From Aphanocapsa sp. GSE-SYN-MK-11-07L (GTDB taxonomy: Bacteria > Cyanobacteriota > Cyanobacteriia > Thermosynechococcales > Thermosynechococcaceae): a stretch of 64,000 nt of DNA. The position numbers were made by a program, and so were the translations under genes. Every line of letters begins with the position of its first letter. Position 1 is the first letter of the stretch. This document shows, in pieces, positions 26,797-35,227 of this stretch. The notes beneath the pieces are model-generated. The model did no database searches, was not told where the DNA came from, and saw nothing but the letters and a program-made list of their open reading frames with translations. The stretch lies in assembly GCA_019359715.1 (NCBI GenBank), contig JAHHGS010000139.1, positions 124,001 to 188,000 on the forward strand, in the 5' to 3' direction.

Positions 26797-28011
26797 TCAA
26801 ACGTTACCGGCAGTATCGCGGTAGTCAAACAGTCGGTGCCAACTAACTTTACCTGTACCTGCATCCTGACGCCAACGCAGTAAATTATCGGCAGGTTGAC
26901 CGATCGCCAATCCCGGCAGTCCGATCGCTTGCCGGGGCGCTTCGGCTACAAGGGCGATCGCCGTTGCCAAGTCACAAATTCCCGATTCGACTAAATTTTT
27001 GGCTCCAGTCAATAACGAGAGGGTTGTCCCCGCCAGAGTCCGATCCGGTAGGCGAGCCGTTCCTGCTCTCACTTCAATTTGCCGACTGTCCCAGGGATAC
27101 ACCCCATCCGGCAAGCCCAAAGGAGCCAAAGCATCGCTGACCAAAAACAATCCTTTGCCATCCCGCTGGGTTCGCAGCAAAATCTCTAGCATGATCGGGC
27201 AAATGTGCTGACCGTCAGCGATTACGCCGCACCAAACATCAGGACGGACGAGCGCCGCCCCCAGCAAGCCGGGTTCGCGATGGTGCAAGCCTGGCATCGC
27301 ATTAAAGGCATGAGTCACCATCGTCGCTCCCTGGGCAAAGGCGCGGTTGGCCTCGGCGGCGGTAGCTAAAGAATGCCCCAGGCTGACGATTATGTTTTGT
27401 TCGCGCAGATAGGCGATCGCCGCTCCCGTCGGATCAAGTTCTGGAGCCAGGGTGATCAATTTGACGGCTGAGCTACAATCACCCAGAACTCGTTTGACTT
27501 GTTCCACCTCTAGCGGCAGCAAAAATTCTGGCGGGTGCGCCCCCCGCTTGGCTGGGTTGAGAAACGGCCCCTCTAAATGAACGCCCAAGACTTGGGCGGT
27601 TTGGGGCTGCGGATCGGCTACTAAGTCTGCAAACACAGCCAGCGATCGCTCAATCTTGGCCACGGCTGTGGTGACAATTGTCGGCAAAAAAGCATCGACC
27701 CCCTGCTGCCAGAGAAACTGAGCGATCGCGGTTAGGCGATCGCTATCTTCAGACTCTCCCACGTCTGGAAAAGCCAGACCTAAAGCTCCGTTAATCTGTA
27801 AATCAACGCCACCTAACGACAGCCAATCGCCACCTAAGTCAACCACAGCCTGGCTGTCAAGTTGAGTTGATGCAGGCTGAATGTCTAGAATTACGCCCTG
27901 CGGATTAAGCCAAAGCTGTTGCAGCCCAACATAGCCAACTAAGCGTACGCCCGTCAGACAAACTTGAGTGGACTGCTTGAAAAGAGATTCAATGCTCACG
28001 CAGATCGGCAA
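26797..28011 (-). CDS. nagA: N-acetylglucosamine-6-phosphate deacetylase
   Basis: Hydrolyses GlcNAc-6-phosphate to glucosamine-6-phosphate and acetate, in amino-sugar and peptidoglycan recycling. Amidohydrolase features: LQINGALG, HLEGPFLNPAKRGAHP with the metal-ligand Glu, SLGHSLA, THAFNAMPGLHHREPG, and the catalytic Asp in LVSDALAPLG. The length is about 404 from a TTG at 28011; a GTG at 27999 is an alternative. It starts 1 nt after the stop of the upstream membrane gene, so the two are probably one transcript. Confidence 0.93.
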   Translation of the reverse strand: MPICVSIESLFKQSTQVCLTGVRLVGYVGLQQLWLNPQGVILDIQPASTQLDSQAVVDLGGDWLSLGGVDLQINGALGLAFPDVGESEDSDRLTAIAQFLWQQGVDAFLPTIVTTAVAKIERSLAVFADLVADPQPQTAQVLGVHLEGPFLNPAKRGAHPPEFLLPLEVEQVKRVLGDCSSAVKLITLAPELDPTGAAIAYLREQNIIVSLGHSLATAAEANRAFAQGATMVTHAFNAMPGLHHREPGLLGAALVRPDVWCGVIADGQHICPIMLEILLRTQRDGKGLFLVSDALAPLGLPDGVYPWDSRQIEVRAGTARLPDRTLAGTTLSLLTGAKNLVESGICDLATAIALVAEAPRQAIGLPGLAIGQPADNLLRWRQDAGTGKVSWHRLFDYRDTAGNV

Positions 28012-28012
28012 G

Positions 28013-28321
28013 CTAGCTGGCTGCTGCTACACCCGATGATGAAGGCTGATTTGCAGGCGTATCATTGGAGGTGCTAGTTGCTGGCACGGGGGCAAACTCA
28101 ATATGGTTCAAGAGGGTTGTGACAAACGCAAACAGCAGAAAAGGTAAAGACAACACCAGGATCAACCCACCCGCAAGTAAGGCGTTGATCGGGCTATGAT
28201 ACATGGCTAAAGAGGTGGCCAAACTCAAGAAAATTACAACCAGCCAGACAATAATTTGACCGTAAATATCACCAAACTTGAGGGTACAGGCAAACCGATA
28301 CTTTTGAAAATCATTCAGCAT
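28013..28321 (-). CDS. Two-helix membrane protein upstream of nagA
   Basis: A 102-residue protein. The frame is open for another 48 residues upstream, but a strong GGAGG (minus strand, immediately before 28327) lies 8 nt from the ATG at 28321, which settles the start. Helix 1 (YGQIIVWLVVIFLSLATSLAMY) and helix 2 (LLAGGLILVLSLPFLLFAFVTTL) flank a short turn, and the C-terminus is a Ser/Pro/Thr tail. nagA begins 1 nt after its stop, suggesting coupling. Function unknown. Confidence 0.7.
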   Translation of the reverse strand: MLNDFQKYRFACTLKFGDIYGQIIVWLVVIFLSLATSLAMYHSPINALLAGGLILVLSLPFLLFAFVTTLLNHIEFAPVPATSTSNDTPANQPSSSGVAAAS

Positions 28322-28732
28322 GACCATTTCCTCCAAGCAATTGATGACGCGATTATTGGTATAGATATTGAAACGGATCGAAGGGAATATTTCTTGAATA
28401 TTAATCAAATTGTAGGCAATATTTTTATAATCTTTAGCTATCGCAATAAATGTACAAAGTAACACCAGGTCGGATCTGAGTTTGCTTGAAATGAATCCTT
28501 GTAAGACAAGCGTTTCAACCCTGGCTTAGTATTTACATTTCTTTACTTTTTTGGTTGCATGATTGCCGTCAGAAGATTTAGATGTAACGCATTTAAAACA
28601 ATTGCGGAAAAATTTTTCCGCTTTAGCAGACTTGTTTAAATTCGGTTCAGAATTGCTTTGATCAAAAGGCTTCGATGCAACCGAAAGTGATAGTAACTTA
28701 GTCTGTCGAAAACTTAATTTATCGGAGTGCTT
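28322..28732. other. 411-bp intergenic region upstream of purE
   Basis: Notably A+T-rich. It contains the 18-bp palindrome at 28604-28621 and the purE Shine-Dalgarno (CGGAG, 28723-28727). A sequence one mismatch away from HLR1 (TTTACATTTCTTTACT, 28532-28547) occurs but its position relative to either neighbour is not convincing. No gene was found; the short ORFs here are low quality. Confidence 0.6.
28604..28621. promoter_or_regulatory. 18-bp perfect palindrome, possible operator
   Basis: GCGGAAAAATTTTTCCGC is self-complementary with no loop. It is too compact for a terminator hairpin without spacer and lacks a U tract beyond it, so a dimeric regulator site is the more natural reading. It is 112 nt upstream of the purE start. 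Confidence 0.45.
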
Positions 28733-29260
28733 ATGCCTCAGTTGCCTGCGATCGCGATTGTGATGGGCAGTGATTCAGACCTGCCGACGATGAAAGGGGC
28801 GATCGCCATCTGCGAAGCGTTTGCGATTCCCCATCAAGTGGCGATCGTCTCCGCTCACCGCACCCCAGAAACCATGGTTGCCTTTGCTCAAGCTGCCCAC
28901 TTGCAAGGACTGAAGGTGATTATTGCCGGGGCAGGTGGGGCGGCCCATCTGCCGGGAATGATTGCGGCCCTCACCCCCCTGCCTGTGATTGGGGTGCCAG
29001 TGCCTAGCCGCCACCTGCAGGGGGTCGATTCTCTTTATTCAATTGTCCAGATGCCCGCCGGGATTCCGGTCGCTACAGTAGCAATCGGCAATGCCACTAA
29101 TGCCGGACTGCTGGCGGTGCAAATTTTAGCCAGCCATGATTCAGATTTGCTCAAGCGGGTTCAGCAGTATCGCCAATCCCTTTGCAACACTGTGTTAGCC
29201 AAGCAAGAAAAACTCTCCCAAGTTGGCTACCAGCAGTACTTAGAAGGCATGAGTCAATAA
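28733..29260 (+). CDS. purE: N5-carboxyaminoimidazole ribonucleotide mutase
   Basis: Converts N5-CAIR to CAIR in de novo purine synthesis. Class I PurE motifs are present: [19 protein letters not shown] with the catalytic His, [11 protein letters not shown], and [29 protein letters not shown]. The length is 175 from ATG 28733, which has GGAG seven bases upstream; a GTG at 28727 is an alternative. It converges with the permease gene, which ends 9 nt after its stop. Confidence 0.95.
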   Translation: MPQLPAIAIVMGSDSDLPTMKGAIAICEAFAIPHQVAIVSAHRTPETMVAFAQAAHLQGLKVIIAGAGGAAHLPGMIAALTPLPVIGVPVPSRHLQGVDSLYSIVQMPAGIPVATVAIGNATNAGLLAVQILASHDSDLLKRVQQYRQSLCNTVLAKQEKLSQVGYQQYLEGMSQ

Positions 29261-29268
29261 ATTAGTCG

Positions 29269-30132
29269 CTAAATCGTGCTGCGAAAGAGTCCCTGGGGAC
29301 GGATCAGCAGCACCAGCACCATCATTAGCAGCGCCACGGCTAGCTTATATTCGGTCGGTAGCCAGTAGGTGCTGACTTCTTGGGCAATCCCAATAATCAG
29401 CGCCCCAGCGATCGCCCCATAGGGGTTGCCAATTCCGCCCAAAATCACCGAGGCAAACATCGGCAAAATTAAAAACCAGCCCATGTTCGGGCGAACCGCC
29501 GTAATCAGCCCATACATGCCGCCGCCAACCGCCGCTAAGCTGCCCGCTAAGAGCCAGGTTGAAAGCACCACCCGTTCGACATCAATCCCAGACACCCTGG
29601 CCAGGTCAATGTCATCGGCAACCGCCCGCATTGCTTTGCCAATTTTGGTCTTTTGCAGCAGCAGGTGAATTCCGACGATGGCGATCGCCGCTAGTGCCAC
29701 CACCAGTCCGTCGTAGTAGGCAATTTTTAAGCCCAGAATGCTCACCGCCGGAGCCACGGGCAGATCGTAAGACTGATTTTCGCTGCCCCAAATTAAAATG
29801 ATCGCGTTGCGGATAAACAGGGCTAACCCAATCGAGATAATAATCAGCGTGGTTGAGTTTGCGCGCCGATCGCGCATCTGGGCCCAAATCAGTTTTTCAA
29901 AAATCAAAGTGGCGATCGCTGTCCCAACTGCTCCAAGCAGAATTGCCAGCCAAACATTCAAACCCATACCGTTAGCAAGTAGGGCCAAATAGGCACCCGT
30001 CGTCATCAAATCGCCGTGAGCAAAATTGGGTAGGCGCAAAATCCCAAACGTCAGGGTCAGGCCAACGGCTGCGAGCGCAATAATGCAGCCCACCGCAATC
30101 CCGTTCACCGTTAGTTGTGCCAGTTCAATCAT
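29269..30132 (-). CDS. Branched-chain/neutral amino acid ABC permease, LivH/NatD type
   Basis: A 287-residue inner-membrane permease. About eight transmembrane helices and LivH-type motifs are seen: GLTLTFGILRLPNFAHGDLM, the EAA-like loop KIGKAMRAVADDIDLARVSGIDV, and GGIGNPYGAIAGA. In cyanobacteria such proteins are NatD of the N-I neutral amino acid system; the other Nat genes are not in this window, so the partner set is elsewhere and the exact substrate is inferred. Start ATG at 30132. Confidence 0.88.
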   Translation of the reverse strand: MIELAQLTVNGIAVGCIIALAAVGLTLTFGILRLPNFAHGDLMTTGAYLALLANGMGLNVWLAILLGAVGTAIATLIFEKLIWAQMRDRRANSTTLIIISIGLALFIRNAIILIWGSENQSYDLPVAPAVSILGLKIAYYDGLVVALAAIAIVGIHLLLQKTKIGKAMRAVADDIDLARVSGIDVERVVLSTWLLAGSLAAVGGGMYGLITAVRPNMGWFLILPMFASVILGGIGNPYGAIAGALIIGIAQEVSTYWLPTEYKLAVALLMMVLVLLIRPQGLFRSTI

Positions 30133-30308
30133 GCTGTACGCCAGAAACTTGATCGGGAGAACATCTGCCAGGATAGGTCAAGATGCCCACCTTTGCTCAA
30201 ACGAATTCCAGCATTAGTTCAGGCGTTGCTGATTCTAAAGATATTTTTGACCCCAAAAGCTTTGCGTTTCCGCTTAAAGATTTGCTCTGACTAGGCGGTG
30301 CCAAGATC

Positions 30309-30974
30309 TCACGCTTGCACGGCGGTGAGCAATTTGGGAGTTGGGGCTGATGTTGTTTGACTGATGGTGTTAGCGGGTTGGGCAGCGGCAATATGCTTTT
30401 TGATTAAGGCTGGCACTTGCGCTGGCTTAACCTGCTGATAGCGGGCTTTGTCGGGCATGAAGACCACATTGGCTCCCTTTTTACAGCAGCCCATGCAGCC
30501 CGTGGCTTTTACCGTTACTTGGTCAGCTAGACCACACGCTTGCAGTTGCTCGCCGATCGCCTGTTGCACCGCTTGCGACCCTCTGGCCCGACAGTCTGAC
30601 TTTTGGCAAACCAGCACCTTTGCTTTTGCTGGCTTCGTGCTGACCTGAGGTTTGAGTTCAGCCGGAAACAAATCGGCTCCGCAGCTTACAGGTTGCAGGG
30701 TATAAGCCTTCAGCTTGACTTCACCCGTGATCAGGTCAATGGTGCGATGCCCAGCCATTTTGACCCAATCGCCAGGCTGGGGACTCATTTTCAGGTTAGT
30801 TCTAAGAGATTTAGCCAATTTAATCTGGGACTCTCCGGCTGCTGTCGCTATCCAAATGGCTTTGGGAGAAGACGTTGCACGATCGGCTTTGCCGTCCTGC
30901 CGGGAATCGCCTGCCTCAAACTGAAGAAATACACCCTCAATCGCAAAAGGAGTTTTATGCTTTGCGCTGCTCAT
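30309..30974 (-). CDS. Protein with C-terminal thioredoxin-like [2Fe-2S] ferredoxin domain
   Basis: A 221-residue protein. Residues 1-105 (EGVFLQFEAGDS, LRTNLKMSPQPGDWVKMAGHRT) form a small beta-rich domain. Residues 110-195 match the thioredoxin-like 2Fe-2S domain, with ligand cysteines in VLVCQKSDCRARG and TGCMGCCKKGANVVFMP. A Gln/Pro-rich tail follows. Such proteins pass electrons or stabilise a cluster in cyanobacteria and chloroplasts. It is followed on the plus-strand side by 364 bases without a gene. Confidence 0.8.
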   Translation of the reverse strand: MSSAKHKTPFAIEGVFLQFEAGDSRQDGKADRATSSPKAIWIATAAGESQIKLAKSLRTNLKMSPQPGDWVKMAGHRTIDLITGEVKLKAYTLQPVSCGADLFPAELKPQVSTKPAKAKVLVCQKSDCRARGSQAVQQAIGEQLQACGLADQVTVKATGCMGCCKKGANVVFMPDKARYQQVKPAQVPALIKKHIAAAQPANTISQTTSAPTPKLLTAVQA

Positions 30975-31338
30975 ATCGGGAAATAATGCTTACTAATTTA
31001 AAAGTATTCTCATTAAGCAATTTTGTCACTACCTTGTCGGTAAAATTTTTTAGGTCTTTTTTGCTCTCCGATCAAGAAAAAATAAAAACATTGCCACAGC
31101 AATCAAACTAGATCCATAGCTTACAACCCATGCATGGCATAAGTTCTAGGCAGTTAGTAGCCCTAATGATTCAAGCAACTGTCATTGGGTGTAGCACCTA
31201 AAAAGTGGTGGGTTTATCCCCTAAACTGCTTTTCATCAGTAAGCAAATGGACACTTAAGGTTAATAATTAATCGCAACTAACTTTTGGCGCTGCTTAAGG
31301 TGGCAATTTGCGAGCAGATCGAGTCAGCAAAATCTAAC
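30975..31338. other. 364-bp intergenic gap
   Basis: A+T-rich sequence between the ferredoxin-domain gene (minus, promoter side) and the 3' end of rre1. It contains T and A runs (31046-31062, 31077-31085) but no convincing hairpin, tRNA or small gene. It should hold the promoter of the ferredoxin-domain gene; I do not assign the boxes. Confidence 0.5.
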
Positions 31339-32019
31339 TTACGAACTCAAGCCATTTTCGAGCGCAAAGCGAACGAGTTCGGTGCGGCTGTTGGTGCCCG
31401 TTTTGCTAAACAGGCGGCTAACATATTTTTCGATATTTCGCACACTGGTACTGAGGTTGCGGGCAATTTCTTTATTCATTAAGCCCTGACAAACCAGATC
31501 GAGGACGCTCTGCTCTCTGGGGGTAAGGTCAATTTTGAGCGGATTGGCGTTCTGGGTCAGAGCATTGCGTTTTGCCAACATTGCTTTAATTTCAGCCAGT
31601 TGGTTGGCTAGGTCAGCAATGTCAACCACTTCTGTCCCGGCATCGGTGCTGCCTCGCTTCAGCAAGTTTTTGACGATCGAAACTAGCTCATCGGGGTCAA
31701 AGGGTTTAGACAGGTAAGCATCGCAACCTGCGTCGTAGCCTTGAATCCGATCTTTGGTCATACCTCTGGCGGTTAAAAACACAACCGGCAACTTGCGAAA
31801 GCGCGCATCTTCCCGGAGCTGCTTCAGAAATTGGTAGCCATCTACCTGAGGCATCATGACATCAGTAATTACCAAATCTGGCGCGTAATCTTCTAGCGTC
31901 TGCCAAGCCACCTGAGCATTATTAGCGGTCACAACCTTAAAGCCGCTATCTTCTAGATAAGCCTGCACGGCTTCTCGTAAGCCCGGTTCATCATCGACCA
32001 GTAATAGGTTTTCGGTCAT
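31339..32019 (-). CDS. rre1: Response regulator Rre1/Ycf29, REC-LuxR
   Basis: A NarL-family response regulator of 226 residues conserved in cyanobacteria and red-algal plastids (Ycf29). The receiver domain has LLLVDDEPGLRE, the phospho-acceptor D53 in LVITDVMMPQVDG, VFLTARGMTKDRIQGY and KPFDPDEL. The C-terminal LuxR-type HTH has LTPREQSVLDLVCQG and NIEKYVSRLFSKTGTNSRTELV. In Synechocystis Rre1 (partner Hik2) controls heat, salt and osmotic-stress genes; that role is inferred here. No kinase is adjacent. Confidence 0.9.
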   Translation of the reverse strand: MTENLLLVDDEPGLREAVQAYLEDSGFKVVTANNAQVAWQTLEDYAPDLVITDVMMPQVDGYQFLKQLREDARFRKLPVVFLTARGMTKDRIQGYDAGCDAYLSKPFDPDELVSIVKNLLKRGSTDAGTEVVDIADLANQLAEIKAMLAKRNALTQNANPLKIDLTPREQSVLDLVCQGLMNKEIARNLSTSVRNIEKYVSRLFSKTGTNSRTELVRFALENGLSS

Positions 32020-32120
32020 CTTGGTAGTTGTTTAAGATTGCTGCTGATTCAACTTTAATACCAATTCGATTAGGATTGTGAGGGCAGAGCCTGACTTAAA
32101 ACGCTTGAGGATTTTACGGC

Positions 32121-32459
32121 TTATTGCTTCAGGTCAAAATCAGTCGGCTGCCACTGATACTCCTGGAGGTCAATTTTGCCGTCTGGGTCGAAAACAACGC
32201 CTTCATCGATCAAAAGCTGCTGCTGAAAATCGTCATTGCCTTCACGGAACGGGGAATAGGAAATTTTGCCCTGGGCATTCACCACTCGCTGCCAGGGAAT
32301 GTCTGAGCTAGGCGCAACCTGGTATAAAGCATAGCCGACCTGCCGAGCATGGCGGGGAATGCCTGCTAAGGCAGCCACTTGCCCGTAGGTCGCAACTTGC
32401 CCGCGCGGAATTTGGCAAACCACCCGATAAATTTGCTCGTAGCCCGATCGCTCAGCCAA
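32121..32459 (-). CDS. Alkyltransferase-like protein (ATL)
   Basis: A 112-residue member of the MGMT superfamily with the helix-turn DNA-binding segment (ATYGQVAALAGIPRHARQVGYAL) intact, but the active-site cysteine motif PCHR replaced by PWQRVV (W56). ATL proteins bind O6-alkylguanine and flag it for nucleotide excision repair without removing the alkyl group. The start is TTG 32459, supported by GGGAGG six bases upstream. It lies between rre1 and riboflavin synthase on the same strand. Confidence 0.88.
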   Translation of the reverse strand: MAERSGYEQIYRVVCQIPRGQVATYGQVAALAGIPRHARQVGYALYQVAPSSDIPWQRVVNAQGKISYSPFREGNDDFQQQLLIDEGVVFDPDGKIDLQEYQWQPTDFDLKQ

Positions 32460-32521
32460 ACTTAGCCTCCCAGCGGCTTAAAATTATTGCTTGCCGACTA
32501 CTATCAATGACTGGGAATTTT

Positions 32522-33193
32522 CTAGATAAATCCGTGCTCAGCCAAAAATTCAGGCGTAATGTCGGAAAAAGGGCTTGTCCAGTCTGGCTGGGGCGAATTT
32601 AAGTGGGGTTGCAGCAGTTTGGCTGCATATTTACCCAATAAATCAGTTTCGAGGTTGACTTGGCTACCAGGTTGCAAATAGCGCAGGTTGGTATTGGCAA
32701 AACTGTGGGGAATGACCGCCGTTTTGAACCAACTCCCCTGGGGGTTACAGTCTGCGACGGTCAAGCTAATGCCGTTGACAGCAACGCTGCCCTTGGCCAC
32801 AATGTAGCTTGCGATCGCCGCTGGCACCGTAAAGCTAATTTCCCAGGACTCAGCAGTTTGGGCAATCGTTTCCACCCGCCCTACCCCGTCAATGTGCCCC
32901 GTCACAAAGTGTCCGCCGACTTTGCTGCCCACCCGCAAAGAAGATTCTAAGTTGACCCAAGCAGCCGTTGCAGCCTGCATCTCCAGGGTAGAACGGCTGA
33001 GGGTTTCGGGCGAAACGGTGACAACAAAGCTCTGGTTGAGGATAGTTTCCACCGTGAGGCAGGCACCATCGACAGCAATGCTGTCGCCAATTTCTAAGTC
33101 AGACAAAATCGGGCTGTTGGGGCAAAGCACCGTCAGGCGGTGCAAGTCAGCCAACTTGAGCGTACCCAAGTCCTGAATCAGTCCAGTAAACAT
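32522..33193 (-). CDS. ribE: Riboflavin synthase, alpha subunit
   Basis: Dismutates two molecules of 6,7-dimethyl-8-ribityllumazine to riboflavin. The protein starts with the canonical MFTGLIQDLG at ATG 33193; the 17 extra upstream codons are rejected. The two tandem lumazine-binding domains are visible: SIAVDGACLTV and GHFVTGHIDGVG in the first, VAVNGISLTV and LLGKYAAKLL in the second. The length of 223 is typical. Confidence 0.94.
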   Translation of the reverse strand: MFTGLIQDLGTLKLADLHRLTVLCPNSPILSDLEIGDSIAVDGACLTVETILNQSFVVTVSPETLSRSTLEMQAATAAWVNLESSLRVGSKVGGHFVTGHIDGVGRVETIAQTAESWEISFTVPAAIASYIVAKGSVAVNGISLTVADCNPQGSWFKTAVIPHSFANTNLRYLQPGSQVNLETDLLGKYAAKLLQPHLNSPQPDWTSPFSDITPEFLAEHGFI

Positions 33194-33567
33194 GCAGAGT
33201 AATGCCGTAATAGGTGGAAGTTGTGATTCTATGTTGAGACGCACTGTCTCTAAGGTACGCCGCGATCGCTAATTTAGAATTGACCCATCAGAGGATGCGT
33301 TGTCAGCGGCAGGGGAGCATCGCTAGGATTGAAACAGTCAGCAAATACTTGCTCACCCTCTATATGTTGCAGCATATGACAATTCTCAGTTGGGTCAGGC
33401 TATTTTTTGAGAACTGTGTGGCTCTCAGGAAATAAAATAACTGTGATCGATTGAAGTGGGAAGCGCTATAGTGTTGCAGCGAACAGGATCAGATGAACCG
33501 ATAAAGGACATAGCGCTTGGATGACCATCGCTCAGTTTGCCTACTGTTTTCGTGAGGTCAAAAGTTA
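33194..33567. other. 374-bp divergent intergenic region
   Basis: Upstream region for riboflavin synthase (minus) and the BFN protein (plus). I looked for an FMN riboswitch and saw none, and no hairpin or small gene I would defend. Promoters for both genes must be here; boxes were not assigned. Confidence 0.5.
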
Positions 33568-34074
33568 ATGATTGAAATGAAAGTTGCTGGAATTGCGCTT
33601 GATGCGGCAACTCGGATTCCGATTGTTTTGCTCAAAGATGCGACAGAGCGACGGGCCTTGCCAATTTGGATTGGCCAAAACGAAGCCAAGGCAATCTTGA
33701 GCGTGCTGGAAAACCAGAAGTCTCCTCGGCCGATGACCCATGATCTGATGGTGAACTTGCTGCAAAGCTGGGACATGGTGCTAGAGCGCGTCGTTATTCA
33801 TTCCCTGCAAGACAATACCTACTATGCCGTTTTAACTCTGCGGCAGGGCGAGCTTAAAAAAGAGCTAGATGCTCGACCCAGTGATGCGATCGCGATCGCC
33901 CTCCGAACAGACTGCCCGATTTGGGTGCTGGAAGAAGTTGTAGCCGACGCCTCAATTCCAGTCGATCGCGATGCCGATGAAGCCGAACGACAAGCCTTCA
34001 AGGAGTTTCTCGACAACATTAGCCCGGATGACTTTGTCCAGAAAAATGGCCCAGAAGAAACCTCGGCTAGCTAA
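33568..34074 (+). CDS. Bifunctional nuclease (BFN, DUF151) domain protein
   Basis: A 168-residue protein of the DUF151/BFN family. Conserved parts are VAGIALDAATRIPIVLLKD, LPIWIGQNEAKAI, THDLMVNLL, and RPSDAIAIALRTDCPIWV. Related plant BFN proteins have DNase and RNase activity; in cyanobacteria the role is unproven. The aldo/keto reductase gene starts 2 nt after its stop, implying cotranscription and possible coupling. Confidence 0.88.
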   Translation: MIEMKVAGIALDAATRIPIVLLKDATERRALPIWIGQNEAKAILSVLENQKSPRPMTHDLMVNLLQSWDMVLERVVIHSLQDNTYYAVLTLRQGELKKELDARPSDAIAIALRTDCPIWVLEEVVADASIPVDRDADEAERQAFKEFLDNISPDDFVQKNGPEETSAS

Positions 34075-34076
34075 CC

Positions 34077-35207
34077 ATGCAATATCGCCGTTTTGGTCAG
34101 ACTAATCTACCGATTTCAGTTTTTTCGTTGGGCACGATGCGCTATTTGGCTTCTGAGCGCAATGCCCAAGCGACACTGGAGCGGGGAGTAGCGCGGGGCA
34201 TCAATCACCTTGAAACAGCGCGGGGCTACGGCAAAAGTGAAGCCTTTATGGGAGCGGCCCTAAAAGCTGGTCTAGGCCGACCCAGGCAAGAGCTTTATGT
34301 GATGACAAAAATTGCCCCCACCCCGACTGCGGCTGAGATGATGCAGGCGATCGATGAATCCTTGCAGCGGCTCCAAGTTGACTATATTGATTTATTGGCA
34401 GTTCACGGCCTCAACACCTGGGAACACTGGAACTGGGTCGAAAACCCGCAGGGCTGTATGCAGGCGGTGGAACAGGCGATTCAGTCAGGACGAGTTCGAC
34501 AGGTTGGCTTTTCGACCCACGGGCCGCTGGAATTGATTTTGCACGCGATCGCCAGCCAAAAATTCGCCTTTGTCAACCTGCACTACACCTACTTCCAGCA
34601 GCGAAATGCGCCGGCGATCGCCCTTGCCCACCAGCAGGATATGGGGGTTTTTCTGATCTCTCCGGCCGATAAAGGCGGCTTACTCTACACGCCTTCTCAA
34701 ACTTTGACGGATCTGTGCGCTCCTTTTTCGCCCCTGCACTTAAATTATCGGTTTCTGCTCAGCGACCCCAGAATTTCTACCCTCAGCCTTGGCCCGGCTG
34801 ATCCGACAGAGCTAGACTTTCCGCTGCAAGTGGCAGACCAGGTTGGTGCTTTAACTGAACCAGAAGCAGCGGCGATCGCTCGGCTTGACCAGCAGCAGGC
34901 GGTGGCTTTAGCGAGCGATCGCTGTAGTCAATGCTTTGCCTGCCTGCCCTGTCCAGAAGTGATTCAAATTCCCGAAGTGCTGCGGCTGCGGAATTTAGCA
35001 GTTGCCTACGACATGCAAGACTTTGGCCGCTATCGCTACGGCATGTTTGAAAATGCCGGTCACTGGTTTCCTGGCAACAAGGGCGATCGCTGTACCGACT
35101 GCGGCGATTGCCTACCCCGCTGCCCCGAAAATCTCGATATTCCAACCCTGCTCCGAGACACCCACGATCGCCTGAGCGGACAACCCCGCCGCCGCCTCTG
35201 GGAGTAG
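34077..35207 (+). CDS. Aldo/keto reductase with C-terminal 4Fe-4S ferredoxin domain
   Basis: A 376-residue cytoplasmic oxidoreductase. The first 290 residues form a TIM-barrel aldo/keto reductase (PISVFSLGTMR, GINHLETARGYGKSE, DYIDLLAVHGLN, VGFSTHG). The C-terminal part carries cysteine clusters CSQCFACLPC and CTDCGDCLPRCP, as in aldo/keto reductases with two 4Fe-4S-type motifs. The start is 2 nt after the BFN stop. Electron partner and substrate unknown. Confidence 0.88.
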   Translation: MQYRRFGQTNLPISVFSLGTMRYLASERNAQATLERGVARGINHLETARGYGKSEAFMGAALKAGLGRPRQELYVMTKIAPTPTAAEMMQAIDESLQRLQVDYIDLLAVHGLNTWEHWNWVENPQGCMQAVEQAIQSGRVRQVGFSTHGPLELILHAIASQKFAFVNLHYTYFQQRNAPAIALAHQQDMGVFLISPADKGGLLYTPSQTLTDLCAPFSPLHLNYRFLLSDPRISTLSLGPADPTELDFPLQVADQVGALTEPEAAAIARLDQQQAVALASDRCSQCFACLPCPEVIQIPEVLRLRNLAVAYDMQDFGRYRYGMFENAGHWFPGNKGDRCTDCGDCLPRCPENLDIPTLLRDTHDRLSGQPRRRLWE

Positions 35208-35227
35208 TTGTTTTCGCAGCGAAAGAG

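Noticed and set aside
28256-28462. 68-residue plus-strand frame
   Set aside because: Antisense to the membrane gene and A+T-driven; no support.
28532-28547. HLR1-like TTTACATTTCTTTACT
   Set aside because: One mismatch to the consensus and about 185-210 nt from either neighbouring start, so chance is likely.
33194-33567. FMN riboswitch for riboflavin synthase
   Set aside because: No conserved FMN aptamer segments were seen on the minus strand.
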